Shown: positions 47,616 through 55,917 of the stretch, piece after piece | Layout: each line of letters begins with the position of its first letter | How positions within the stretch are numbered: the stretch's first letter is position 1 | NCBI RefSeq assembly: GCF_027000115.1 | Contig: NZ_JALTON010000054.1 | Coordinates: forward strand, 52,369-116,368 | Reading direction: 5' to 3' | DNA length: 64,000 nucleotides | DNA from: Thiohalobacter sp. | Lineage (GTDB): Bacteria > Pseudomonadota > Gammaproteobacteria > Thiohalobacterales > Thiohalobacteraceae | The notes under the pieces: generated by a model | What the model saw: the letters and a program-made list of their open reading frames with translations, nothing else | Told to the model about the DNA's origin: nothing | Database searches by the model: none | Made by a program: the position numbers and the translations under genes

Positions 47616-48883
47616 CCGCCGCCGCGGTCCTGCTGCTGGTGCTGCTGGCCACGCTGGGCCTGCCGCTGTTCGTCGTGCTCGGTGCCGGCGCCCTTTATGC
47701 CGCGGCGCAGGCACACCTGGACCCGGCCGTTCTGGTCATCGAACTCAACCGGCTGGCAACCTCCCCCAATCTCACTGCCATCCCGCTGTTCACCTTCGCC
47801 GGCGTGGTGCTCGCCGCCGGCGGCGCGCCGCAGCGGCTGATTGCCCTGTTCAACGCCCTGGTCGGCTGGATGCCGGGCGGCTTCGCCGCAGTGGCCCTGT
47901 TTGCCTGCGCCTTCTTCACGGCCTTTTCCGGCGCCTCGGGCGTAACCATACTCGCCCTGGGCGGCCTGCTGTTCCCCATGTTGCGGCAGGTCGGCTATGG
48001 CGAACGCTTCAGTCTCGGCCTGCTGACCTCCTCCGGTTCGCTGGGACTGCTGTTTCCGCCCAGCCTGGCCATTCTCATCTATGGCATCGTCGCCGGGGTG
48101 AACATCGACGAGCTGTTCCTGGCGGGCGCGGTACCCGGCCTGCTGCTGCTCGGCATCCTGCTGCTCTACACCATGTTCGTCGGCGCACGCGGCCATGTGC
48201 CGCACCACCCCTTCGATGCCCGGCAACTTGCACGGACACTGCGCCAGGGCATCTGGGACCTGCTGCTGCCGGTGGGGGTGGTGGTGGGCATCTTCGGCGG
48301 CTACGTGACGGTCAGCGAGGCCGCTGCCTGCACTGCGGCCTACGTGCTGCTGCTGGAGGCGGTGATCCACCGCGCCCTCAACCTGCGCCGACAGCTGGGC
48401 GCGCTGCTGGCCGATACCAGCGTGCTGGTGGGCAGCATCCTGGTCATTCTCGGAGTGGCCATGGGTCTGACCAACCTGCTGATCGATGCCCAGTTGCCGA
48501 TGAAACTGCTGGACTGGATACAGGGCAACATCCATTCCCAGCTCGAATTCCTGATCCTGCTCAACCTGGTGCTGCTGGCCGTCGGCGCCATGATGGACAT
48601 CTTCTCCGCCATCGTGGTGCTGACCCCGCTGCTGCTGCCCATTGCCCAGCAGTTTGGCGTACACCCGGTGCACCTCGGCATCGTCATGCTCGCCAACCTC
48701 GAGATCGGCTATTCCACGCCACCGGTCGGCATCAACCTGTTCATCGCCTGCCAGCGCTTCAAACGCCCCATCCTGTCGCTGTTCCGCGCCGCGCTGCCCT
48801 TTCTCGGTCTGATGCTGGCCTGGCTGCTGCTGGTGACCTGGTTCCCGCAACTCAGCCTGTGGTGGCAAACGCCGGAGGGATAA
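47612..48883 (+). CDS. TRAP transporter large permease subunit (DctM family)
   Basis: The 424-residue product has about twelve membrane helices and the DctM signatures FFTAFSGASGVTILALGGLL and SSGSLGLLFPPSLAILIYG (sodium and substrate sites). It works with DctQ as the membrane channel, driven by an ion gradient. It ends the four-gene TRAP operon. Confidence 0.92.
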   Translation: MTAAAVLLLVLLATLGLPLFVVLGAGALYAAAQAHLDPAVLVIELNRLATSPNLTAIPLFTFAGVVLAAGGAPQRLIALFNALVGWMPGGFAAVALFACAFFTAFSGASGVTILALGGLLFPMLRQVGYGERFSLGLLTSSGSLGLLFPPSLAILIYGIVAGVNIDELFLAGAVPGLLLLGILLLYTMFVGARGHVPHHPFDARQLARTLRQGIWDLLLPVGVVVGIFGGYVTVSEAAACTAAYVLLLEAVIHRALNLRRQLGALLADTSVLVGSILVILGVAMGLTNLLIDAQLPMKLLDWIQGNIHSQLEFLILLNLVLLAVGAMMDIFSAIVVLTPLLLPIAQQFGVHPVHLGIVMLANLEIGYSTPPVGINLFIACQRFKRPILSLFRAALPFLGLMLAWLLLVTWFPQLSLWWQTPEG

Positions 48884-49116
48884 GGAGGCCAGCAGCCTGT
48901 CGGACTCAGGGCCAATCTGCTGCGCCGCCGGGGAAGGCGACTCTGCATGAAGAGCGCCACGGAATCCACCGAGTCCACTGCAACTGCGGATGCGGGGACA
49001 GTGCATCCGTCAGCGGGCCGGAATCCGCGCCACGAAGCAGGCGACCGCCATCCGAAGTGTCCGTGGCGGTCATCGATTGCCGGCCGCCACGCTCTTGCAG
49101 GACCGGGACATCTCTT
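48884..49116. other. 233-base gap between convergent genes
   Basis: This stretch separates dctM from the minus-strand gene at 49117. CAGCAG...CTGCTG around 48892-48924 forms a weak dyad, and no intrinsic terminator with a T-run is seen. No gene with a credible start is apparent. Translated pieces have a patchy look, so it may be a decayed sequence; I assign no function. Confidence 0.4.
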
Positions 49117-49629
49117 TCACTCTTGCATGCAGCCGTTCGGCGAAAAGACCTCCGGCGCCGGCCGCACCTGCCGAAACCCGATCAGGTCGTGCAGTACCTG
49201 AATCTCGCCATGGTGGGTCCAGGTGTAGAAACGCAGTGGCAGACCCCGGGCGTCCAGGCACCACAGCCAGCGATCATGGTCGCCCGGCTCGCGAAAATCG
49301 AGCAGCGTGACCCGCTCGCCCAGCACCAGCCCCTCGCCCAGCGGCCGCGACTGCGCCAGCATGTCCGGCGGAAACACCTGCCGGTCGGTGTCGTGGCGGT
49401 GGCAATGGCGCGCCTCGCCCCGCCGCTCGAACACCCAGGCGCGCCCTTCGGCCGCATGCAGGATGTAGCCCAGCTCGCGATCGGCATTGGCAAAGCGGTT
49501 GTACAGGGCATAAGACTGCCTTTGCCCGTCGTAGTGAATCACGCCGGTGCCGCTGTTGGTGATGTCCGGCAGCGTCTCCTGCCAGTAGTACTCGAGGCTC
49601 CAGGCCTCGCCCCATTCCTCGAATTGCAT
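49117..49629 (-). CDS. conserved-looking hypothetical protein, 170 aa
   Basis: No family is recognised. The soluble product begins MQFEEWGEAWSLEYYWQ and has many aromatic, His and Arg residues (RHCHRHDTDRQVF, FYTWTHHGEIQVL), giving a beta-rich look. No signal peptide or membrane helix is seen. It lies 32 bases downstream of the 115-aa gene on the same strand and probably forms an operon with it and the cupin. Confidence 0.6.
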   Translation of the reverse strand: MQFEEWGEAWSLEYYWQETLPDITNSGTGVIHYDGQRQSYALYNRFANADRELGYILHAAEGRAWVFERRGEARHCHRHDTDRQVFPPDMLAQSRPLGEGLVLGERVTLLDFREPGDHDRWLWCLDARGLPLRFYTWTHHGEIQVLHDLIGFRQVRPAPEVFSPNGCMQE

Positions 49630-49661
49630 GAAATCTTCCTGTTGTCGGTGAAACGGTCACA

Positions 49662-50009
49662 TCAGGCCGTTGGCCGAATGTCTCCCTTGCCGGTACGCGC
49701 ATCCATCTCCAGATCGAACTCCCCGTACTCCTCCAGCAGATCCGCCGGCGTCGGATCATCGGCGCAGTTGCAGCCGGCGATCAGGGAGGTGAAGAAGAGG
49801 CCGACGCGGATCAGCAACCGCCCGCCGGCCTCGCGCGACGAAATGAGCAGCACCTCGCGCACGCCGCCGACCGCCACACTGCCGTGGGTCAGCGCCTGCT
49901 GCAGCGGCAGCGCATCGGCATCGCGTCCGATCAGTGCCTCGCGCACAGCAGCGGCAAGGGCATCACGATCCCGGGTGCCGACGAGTTCCGGCAGCGTCAG
50001 CTCAGCCAT
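49662..50009 (-). CDS. hypothetical protein with CxC motif, 115 aa
   Basis: No family is recognised. The product contains FFTSLIAGCNCADDPTPADL and an acidic C-terminal half (EEYGEFDLEMD). The two cysteines (CNC) could bind a metal. Its start overlaps the cupin stop by 8 bases (50002-50009), which suggests they work together. The window shows no further clue. Confidence 0.6.
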   Translation of the reverse strand: MAELTLPELVGTRDRDALAAAVREALIGRDADALPLQQALTHGSVAVGGVREVLLISSREAGGRLLIRVGLFFTSLIAGCNCADDPTPADLLEEYGEFDLEMDARTGKGDIRPTA

Positions 50010-50310
50010 AGCCGTACAACCAGTGCGTGGTGCCGGAATGGATGTTGGTCACCGAATGCACCACGCCACGCGGAATGAACAGCTCGTCGCCGGGGGAGAG
50101 CACCCAGGTCTCGCCGTTCATCTCCACCTGCAGCCGGCCCTCCAGCACCGTGACCAGCTCGTCGACATCGTGCACGTAGTCGCGCCAGGCGTGGCCCGGG
50201 GGATCGCTGGCGGTATCGCAGGAAAAGCCACGTGCCTGCCAGTCGGCGCAAACGGCGCGCACGTCCACCGGGATCGCGAAGCGACCGGGTTCGAGTGCCG
50301 GCGCGGCCAC
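50002..50310 (-). CDS. small cupin-fold protein
   Basis: The 102-residue product is a single cupin domain. The first motif is in HAWRDYVHDVDELVTVLEG and the second in LSPGDELFIPRGVVHSVTN, with His residues at metal positions. It overlaps the CNC-motif gene by 8 bases. It is distinct from the cupin at 24136. The ligand is unknown. Confidence 0.75.
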   Translation of the reverse strand: MAAPALEPGRFAIPVDVRAVCADWQARGFSCDTASDPPGHAWRDYVHDVDELVTVLEGRLQVEMNGETWVLSPGDELFIPRGVVHSVTNIHSGTTHWLYGYG

Positions 50311-50313
50311 GAT

Positions 50314-50394
50314 TCAGTCTCCCGGCCGCCGGTCAACCTGGACCAGGCCGGCCATGGCGAGCAGCAACGGGAACAGCCAGCTTCTTCCCTTCAT
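50314..50394 (-). CDS. candidate 26-aa membrane peptide
   Basis: A very short frame encodes MKGRSWLFPLLLAMAGLVQV plus DRRPGD: a basic start, a single hydrophobic stretch, and a charged end. GGAGGAGAAGG lies just before the ATG, one of the best ribosome binding sites in the window. It sits three bases ahead of the cupin start. It could be a small membrane protein, or a leader that couples translation to the cupin. It is short enough to be a chance frame. Confidence 0.4.
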   Translation of the reverse strand: MKGRSWLFPLLLAMAGLVQVDRRPGD

Positions 50395-50460
50395 AATCCT
50401 TCTCCTCCAATCACCCGACCCCATCCTACGCCAGCGACAGACCGGCTCCAAGGCAGGCGG

Positions 50461-50541
50461 CAGGATGGGCAAAGTGCCGCAGGGCCGTGCCCAACACAAC
50501 GGCTGAGGTCACAGGATCGGCCAGGCGAAGCGTGCCCGTCA
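50461..50541. repeat. two GATGGGCA-type palindromic units, one degenerate
   Basis: Unit 50461-50494 reads CAGGATGGGCAAAG ... CGTGCCCAACA. A degenerate second unit (50513-50541, AGGATCGGCCAGG ... CGTGCCCGTCA) follows in the same orientation. They lie in the 237-base gap between the small peptide (minus) and the chelatase (plus). They belong to the same family as the units at 41191 and 57053. Confidence 0.75.
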
Positions 50542-50631
50542 GGCGCCCAAAAACCGGCCTGCCGGCACGGGAATGCTGACCCCTCCCGCGCGCTTGCGTA
50601 TCATGGCCTTTCCCTGCAAGGAGACCACCGC

Positions 50632-50988
50632 ATGAAGGCCCTTCTGCTCGTCGCCCACGGCAGCCGCCGTGCCCAGTCCAACGACGAGGTCCGCGAACTG
50701 ACCGCCCGCATGCGCGAACGCGACGCGCAGTTCGACATCGTCGAATGTGCCTTCCTCGAACTCGCCGAACCCTCCATCCCCGACGGTATCGAGTCCTGCA
50801 TCCGCCAGGGTGCCCGCGAGGTGGTGGTACTGCCCTATTTCCTGTCCGCAGGTCGGCATGTGGTCACCGACATCCCCGGCGAGGTCGCCGGCAAGCAACA
50901 GGAACACCCCGGGGTGAAGATCGAGATCGCCCCCTACCTGGGCGCCGCGCCCCAGATCGCCGACCTGCTGCTGGGGCTCGCGCGCTGA
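50632..50988 (+). CDS. CbiX/SirB-like sirohydrochlorin chelatase-family protein
   Basis: The 118-residue product begins MKALLLVAHGSRRAQSNDEV, with the family's first catalytic His in the VAHGSR motif. A second His is in FLSAGRHVVTDIP. Its short length matches single-domain CbiX proteins that insert Co or Fe into sirohydrochlorin. GCAAGGAG precedes the ATG. It is transcribed towards the antiporter gene, convergent with it, leaving only four bases between stops. Confidence 0.85.
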   Translation: MKALLLVAHGSRRAQSNDEVRELTARMRERDAQFDIVECAFLELAEPSIPDGIESCIRQGAREVVVLPYFLSAGRHVVTDIPGEVAGKQQEHPGVKIEIAPYLGAAPQIADLLLGLAR

Positions 50989-50992
50989 CCGT

Positions 50993-52162
50993 TCAATTGC
51001 GCCGCAGCTTCTCGGACACCGCGATCGGCGTCGGGTAGCGCATCACGATCAGGTAGGAGGAGGCAATGAAGCTGAGAATGGTCGCCGCCTGGATCAGGTA
51101 GCCCGCCTCCCGGCTGATGATGTTCAGCTCCAGCGCCAGCACCGCGATCAGCAGCGAGAACTCGCTGATCTGTCCCAGCCGCCAGCCGATCTCCCCCGCC
51201 CGCTCCGGCAGCTCGCCGGAACGCACCAGCAGCCAGCGGAACACCAGCGGCTTGAGCAACATGCCGCCGCCGGCCAGCAGCAGGGCCGGCAGCCAGACCT
51301 CGTCCAGCACCGACAGATCAAAGCCAGCCCCCAGCGAGAAGAAGAACATCACCAGGAAGAAATCACGCAGCGGCTTGAGGCTTTCGGCGATGAACATGGC
51401 GATGGGGCTGGTGGCCAGCACCACGCCGGCGATGAAGGCGCCGATCTCCTGCGACAGCCCCAGCGCCACCGCCAGCTCGGCAAAGCCCAGGCACCAGCCG
51501 ATGGCCAGCAGGAAGATGTACTCCTGGATGGTGTCGAAGCGCTGGATCAGCGGCAGCAGCACGAAGCGGTCCAGCACATAGGCCACCAGGAACAGCAGCG
51601 GCAGCGAGACCACCAGCAGCGTCAGCCGCACCGCGCCCACCTCCATCCCCCCCATGAACTGCAGCGCCAGCAGGATGACAATGGCGATCAGGTCCTGCAG
51701 CAGCAGGATACTGACAATGATCTCGCCGGTGCGCTTGTGATGCAGGATGGTGGTCGGCAGCAGCTTCAGGCCGAGAATGGTGCTGGAGAACATCAGCGCC
51801 GCGCCCACCAGCAGGCTGTCGGTCGTGCCGTAGCCGAAGGCGGCCGCCAGCCCCCAGCCCGCCGCGCCGAACAGCAGCGAACTCACCCCCGTCACCAGGG
51901 TAGTCTCCCCCACCAGCGACAGCAGCTTGCGTGCCGGCAGGTCCAGCCCGAGCAGGAACAGCAGGAAGATGATGCCGACCTCGGAAATGCCCTGGATCAC
52001 CTCGGCATCGTGCACCCAGCCCAGCATCGACGGCCCCAGCAGCACGCCGAGAAAGATATAGGCCACCAGCAGCGCCTGGCGCGCGTAGAGCGCCAGCGTG
52101 GCCGCCAGCGCGGCGCCGGTAAAGATCACGAATATGACATGGAACAGCGATTCGCTGGGCAT
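50993..52162 (-). CDS. CPA2-family cation:proton antiporter (KefB/KefC-like)
   Basis: The 389-residue product has about 12 membrane helices and the CPA2 features FLLFLLGLDLPARKLL, LSQEIGAFIAGVVLATSP and RLGQISEFSLLIAVLAL. The cytoplasmic RCK (TrkA-N) domain of KefB/C is absent, so regulation must differ. The ATG at 52162 begins MPSESLFHVIFVIFTG; the upstream in-frame extension is not similar. It is divergent from the YcgN-like gene. Confidence 0.9.
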   Translation of the reverse strand: MPSESLFHVIFVIFTGAALAATLALYARQALLVAYIFLGVLLGPSMLGWVHDAEVIQGISEVGIIFLLFLLGLDLPARKLLSLVGETTLVTGVSSLLFGAAGWGLAAAFGYGTTDSLLVGAALMFSSTILGLKLLPTTILHHKRTGEIIVSILLLQDLIAIVILLALQFMGGMEVGAVRLTLLVVSLPLLFLVAYVLDRFVLLPLIQRFDTIQEYIFLLAIGWCLGFAELAVALGLSQEIGAFIAGVVLATSPIAMFIAESLKPLRDFFLVMFFFSLGAGFDLSVLDEVWLPALLLAGGGMLLKPLVFRWLLVRSGELPERAGEIGWRLGQISEFSLLIAVLALELNIISREAGYLIQAATILSFIASSYLIVMRYPTPIAVSEKLRRN

Positions 52163-52259
52163 GGAGACTCCGGTCCGCCGGTTCCGCCTGCGGCGGCCTG
52201 CGCTGCTATAATGTCGCAGCGCCACAGCCGGTGCAAACCACACCCAGGAACGCCAGCCC

Positions 52260-52760
52260 ATGTCCGATATCCCCTTCTGGAAAGCGAAGTCCCTGTCCGA
52301 ACTCGACCGCGACGAGTGGGAATCGCTGTGCGACGGCTGCGGCCGCTGTTGCCTGAACAAGCTCGAGGACATCGACTCCGGCCACATCCTCTATACCAAT
52401 GTCGTCTGCCGCCTGTTCGACAACGACAGCTGCCGCTGCACCCGCTATACCGAACGCAGCACCCTGGTCCCCGACTGCGTGACCCTCACCCCCGACAACC
52501 TGACCGACATCGACTGGCTGCCGGAGACCTGCGCCTACCGCCTGCTCAACGAGGGCCGGGACTTGCCCTGGTGGCACCCGCTGGTCTCGGGCACGCCGGA
52601 CACGGTGCTGGAGGCCGGCATCTCGGTCCGCGACCAGGTCATCAGCGAGGACTACGTCCACGTCGACGACTGGCAGTACAACCTCATCGACCTGGACCTC
52701 GGCCTGCCGAAACCGGAGCCGGAGGACGCCGACGACGACAGCCGGGCCGCAGACGCATGA
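52260..52760 (+). CDS. YcgN-family cysteine-cluster protein (UPF0260)
   Basis: The 166-residue product has the family's cysteine clusters [14 protein letters not shown] and [19 protein letters not shown], which probably bind a zinc or iron-sulfur centre. [15 protein letters not shown] is at the C-terminus. The biochemical role is unknown. It overlaps cmoA by 4 bases. Confidence 0.9.
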   Translation: MSDIPFWKAKSLSELDRDEWESLCDGCGRCCLNKLEDIDSGHILYTNVVCRLFDNDSCRCTRYTERSTLVPDCVTLTPDNLTDIDWLPETCAYRLLNEGRDLPWWHPLVSGTPDTVLEAGISVRDQVISEDYVHVDDWQYNLIDLDLGLPKPEPEDADDDSRAADA

Positions 52761-53488
52761 GCGAGGGCCGCGACCGCCTGTACGCCGAGGGCGGCGACCT
52801 GGTCGACTTCGCCTTCGACGAGCGCGTCGCCGGCGTCTTTCCGGACATGATCCGCCGCTCTGTGCCCGGCTACGAGAACGTCATCGCCCTCACCGGCCTG
52901 TTCGCCGAGCGCCATGCCCGGCCCGGCACCCTTCTCTACGACCTCGGCTGCTCGCTCGGGGCCTCCACCCTCGCCATGCGCCGGCGCCTGCCCGCCGATG
53001 CCGACTGCCGCATCCTGTGCGTGGACAATGCCGCCGCCATGCTCGATCGCGCCCGCGAACACGTCGCTGCCGATGGCCCCGGCGTGCCGGTCGAATTCAT
53101 CGAGGCCGACCTGCGCGAGGTGCCCATCGAAAATGCCTCGCTGGTGGTGCTCAACTTCACCCTGCAGTTCGTGCCGCCGGCCGGGCGCCTGCCGCTGCTG
53201 CAACGCATCCACGCCGGGCTGGTCGAGGGCGGCGCGCTGATCCTGTCGGAGAAGATCGAGTTCGCCAACGACTTCGAGGACGACTTCCAGCGCGATATGC
53301 AGCTCGCCTTCAAGCGTGCCAACGGCTACTCCGAGCTGGAAATCGCCCGCAAGCGCAGCGCCCTGGAACAGGTACTGATCCCCGAGACCCTCGATGAACA
53401 CCGCCAGCGCCTGCAGTGGGCCGGCTTCGGCCGCGTCCACCTCTGGCACCAGTGCTTCAACTTCGCCTCGCTCGTCGCCCTCAAATGA
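52757..53488 (+). CDS. cmoA: carboxy-S-adenosyl-L-methionine synthase
   Basis: The 243-residue SAM-fold enzyme converts SAM and prephenate to carboxy-[19 protein letters not shown] is the SAM-binding motif and [16 protein letters not shown] the later segment. [20 protein letters not shown] near residue 17 is typical of CmoA. It overlaps YcgN and cmoB by 4 bases each. Confidence 0.95.
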   Translation: MSEGRDRLYAEGGDLVDFAFDERVAGVFPDMIRRSVPGYENVIALTGLFAERHARPGTLLYDLGCSLGASTLAMRRRLPADADCRILCVDNAAAMLDRAREHVAADGPGVPVEFIEADLREVPIENASLVVLNFTLQFVPPAGRLPLLQRIHAGLVEGGALILSEKIEFANDFEDDFQRDMQLAFKRANGYSELEIARKRSALEQVLIPETLDEHRQRLQWAGFGRVHLWHQCFNFASLVALK

Positions 53489-54468
53489 TCGACCTGGAAC
53501 GCCTGCGCGCCCGTCTCGGCGCGGCCGGGCTCGGCGACTGGGCCGGGCGGCTGGCCCGCGACATCCCCGCCCGTCTCACCCCGCAGACCCACGGCGACCT
53601 GCCCCGCTGGCAGGCCGCGCTCCATGCCCTGCCCGACGTTCGCGCCGATGTCGTCGAACTCGACCGCCCCGCCCCGCGCATCGGCCGCCCCGATGTCCTC
53701 GACGACGCGCAGCGAAGGCAACTGCGCGAGGCCCTGCTCGCCCTGCATCCCTGGCGCAAGGGGCCGTTCGAGCTGTTCGGCGTCACCATCGACGCCGAAT
53801 GGCGCTCCGACCTCAAGTGGGCCCGGCTCGCGCCGCACATCCGCCCGCTCGCCGGCCGCCGCGTGCTCGACATCGGCAGCGGCAACGGCTACTACCTGTT
53901 GCGCATGCTCGGCGCCGGCGCGGAACTAGCCCTCGGCATGGATCCCATGCTCATCTTCCTGATGCAGTTCCACGCCATCCGCAGGTATCTCGACGACGAC
54001 CGCGCCTGGGTCCTGCCCTTCGGTGTCGAAGACCTCCCGCCCCGCCTCGCTGCATTCGACACGGTGTTCTCCATGGGCGTGCTCTACCACCGCCGCTCGC
54101 CCCTCGACCACCTCGCCCAGCTCCACGACGCCCTCGCCCCCGGCGGCGAACTGGTGCTCGAAACCCTCGTCATTCCCGGCGAGCGCGGACAGGTCCTCGT
54201 CCCCGGGGACCGCTACGCCCGCATGCGCAACGTCTGGTTCCTCCCCGCCGTCCCCGAACTCGAGGCCTGGCTCGCCCGTATCGGCTTCACCGGCATCCAC
54301 ACCGTCGACCGAACAGCTACTACAACGGAGGAACAGCGCAGCACCGAATGGATGCGCTTCGAATCGCTGGACAAGGCGCTGGACGCAGAGAATCCGTCGA
54401 GAACGGTGGAAGGGTATCCGGCGCCGCTGCGGGCGGTGGTGGTGGCGCGGCGGCGGGGGGAAGGTTGA
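53485..54468 (+). CDS. cmoB: tRNA U34 carboxymethyltransferase
   Basis: The 327-residue product uses carboxy-SAM from CmoA to make 5-carboxymethoxyuridine at the tRNA wobble position. RRVLDIGSGNGYYLLRML is the SAM motif. MGVLYHRRSPLDHLAQL and AWLARIGFTGIHTVDRTATT are CmoB blocks, and the N-terminal RKGPFELFGVTIDAEWRSD region is conserved (HPWRKGPFELFG). Its TGA stop is immediately followed by the TTAA that begins the repeat element at 54469. Confidence 0.95.
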   Translation: MIDLERLRARLGAAGLGDWAGRLARDIPARLTPQTHGDLPRWQAALHALPDVRADVVELDRPAPRIGRPDVLDDAQRRQLREALLALHPWRKGPFELFGVTIDAEWRSDLKWARLAPHIRPLAGRRVLDIGSGNGYYLLRMLGAGAELALGMDPMLIFLMQFHAIRRYLDDDRAWVLPFGVEDLPPRLAAFDTVFSMGVLYHRRSPLDHLAQLHDALAPGGELVLETLVIPGERGQVLVPGDRYARMRNVWFLPAVPELEAWLARIGFTGIHTVDRTATTTEEQRSTEWMRFESLDKALDAENPSRTVEGYPAPLRAVVVARRRGEG

Positions 54469-54628
54469 TTAACCCGCATATTGCACCAGGGCGGAAGCGG
54501 GCGGCCGCTGACTTGCTGCGCTGGCGGGCGAGGAACCGCATTTCGTGGTCATGACCAAGAGCGCAGTTTGTGGCCGCCCGCTTCCTGCTGCGGCCCTGGC
54601 GGATTTTCGCTCGGCCTCGGGGGCGCGC
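54469..54628. repeat. element A copy 2: truncated, inverted relative to copy 3
   Basis: The sequence starts TTAACCCGCATATTGCACCAGG and continues as the reverse complement of the right-hand 157 bases of copy 3 (GGCGGAAGCGGGCGG ... TTTGTGGCC ... GGCCTCGGGGGCGC). It breaks off at 54628 where copy 3 continues into its central hairpin; the other terminal repeat is missing. It fills the whole gap between the convergent cmoB and EAL genes. Confidence 0.85.
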
Positions 54629-54630
54629 TT

Positions 54631-55872
54631 TCAGAACTCGGGCGGTGCTTCCACCCAGCAGTGTGCGACGTCCTCGGCGGCCGGCCGGCCGATGAGATAG
54701 CCCTGCCCGTACTGGAAGCCGAAGGCCTGCAGGTATTCGAACTGTTCCGGCGTCTCGATGCCTTCGGCAACGATGTTCAGCCCCAGCGACTGCGCAAGCC
54801 GGCCGATGGTCTGCACCACGGTCAGGCTGCGGTGACTGCCGAGCATGGCATGCACGAAGGAGCGGTCGATCTTCAGGGTGTCGATGGGGAAACGGTGCAG
54901 ATAGCTGAGGCTGGAATAGCCGGTTCCGAAGTCGTCGATGGTGATGCCGAAGCCCAGCCGCTGCACCTGCGCCAGCGCCACCGAGGCCCGTTCCGGGTCG
55001 CGCATGAGCAGGGACTCGGTGATCTCCAGCCGCAGCAGGTGCGGCGACAGCCCGACTTCCTCGATGATGCCGTAGAGCTGGGTGATGAACTCGGGCTCGT
55101 CGAGCTGGCGGGCGGACAGGTTCACGCTCATGAACAACGGCTGCGCCCCGGGCCGCAGCGACTGCTGGCGCTCGTTGAGGCGCTTGAGCGCGGAACAGGC
55201 GCTGCGCAGCACCTCCAGGCCCAGCGGCACGATCAGGCCGGAGGCCTCGGCAAGGCCGATGAACTCGTTGGGCGGCACCAGCCCGCGCTCGGGATGCAGC
55301 CAGCGCACCAGCGCCTCGAAGCCGGCGATGCGGTGGCTGTTCAGCGCCACAATGGGCTGGAAGAAGAGCGTGAAGCGGTGTTCGCCCAGGCTGCTGCGCA
55401 GTTCCTCGTTGAGACGGATGACCTCGATGGCCAGTTCCGTATCGCCATTGTCCGCGGGTGCGGCGGGCCTTTCGCCGACGGGGCGGTTGAGGCTGATGCG
55501 CTCGCGCCATTCCCGGAAGCGGCTGAGGATGACGCGCAGGAACAGGTTGAGCACGGGGTCGGCGTTGTCGATGCGATTGTGGATCAGGTCGTGACTGACG
55601 ACGATGGCCTCGACCGCGTCGCGCGCGGTGGCGGTAGCGGTCCGCACCCCGCGATCGACCAGGGCCATCTCGCCGACGATCTCGCCGGGGCCGAGCACGG
55701 CCAGGCGCAGGTTGCGGCCGTTGACCAGCGAGGTGATGACGACGTGGCCGCGTTCGATGATGTAGGCGCATTCCCCGGCCTCGCCTTCGCGGAACAGGGT
55801 GGCGCCGGGATTGAAGCGCCGCCGGTGATCGCGATAGGCCTCCGGGTTGTCGGTGGCTAGATTGTTGTTCAT
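54631..55872 (-). CDS. cyclic nucleotide-binding domain plus EAL phosphodiesterase
   Basis: The 413-residue product joins an N-terminal CNMP/CAP-like sensor (about 16-115; GEAGECAYIIERGHV and LGPGEIVGEMALVDRG followed by RTATATA) to a complete EAL domain (about 155-405). EAL motifs are intact: FEALVRW, SVNLSARQL, EITESLLMRD, IDDFGTGYSSLSYL, LKIDRSFV and AEGIETPEQ, so c-di-GMP hydrolysis is likely. It has no GGDEF domain. It lies between two copies of element A, in the opposite orientation to cmoB. Confidence 0.9.
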   Translation of the reverse strand: MNNNLATDNPEAYRDHRRRFNPGATLFREGEAGECAYIIERGHVVITSLVNGRNLRLAVLGPGEIVGEMALVDRGVRTATATARDAVEAIVVSHDLIHNRIDNADPVLNLFLRVILSRFREWRERISLNRPVGERPAAPADNGDTELAIEVIRLNEELRSSLGEHRFTLFFQPIVALNSHRIAGFEALVRWLHPERGLVPPNEFIGLAEASGLIVPLGLEVLRSACSALKRLNERQQSLRPGAQPLFMSVNLSARQLDEPEFITQLYGIIEEVGLSPHLLRLEITESLLMRDPERASVALAQVQRLGFGITIDDFGTGYSSLSYLHRFPIDTLKIDRSFVHAMLGSHRSLTVVQTIGRLAQSLGLNIVAEGIETPEQFEYLQAFGFQYGQGYLIGRPAAEDVAHCWVEAPPEF

Positions 55873-55917
55873 GCAATGCCGCCGGCGGGCCGGCCCTCCC
55901 CTTGAAAGACTTTCCGA

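Noticed and set aside
48884..49116. Remnant of a transposable element in the dctM downstream gap
   Set aside because: No terminal repeats, transposase fragments or second copy could be identified within the window.
54320..55876. A 518-codon open frame antisense and offset to the EAL gene, extending through the element A fragment
   Set aside because: It is a shadow frame from high GC content. The overlapping frame encodes intact CNMP and EAL domains, and the 518-codon product has only Arg/Pro/Ala-rich low-complexity sequence.
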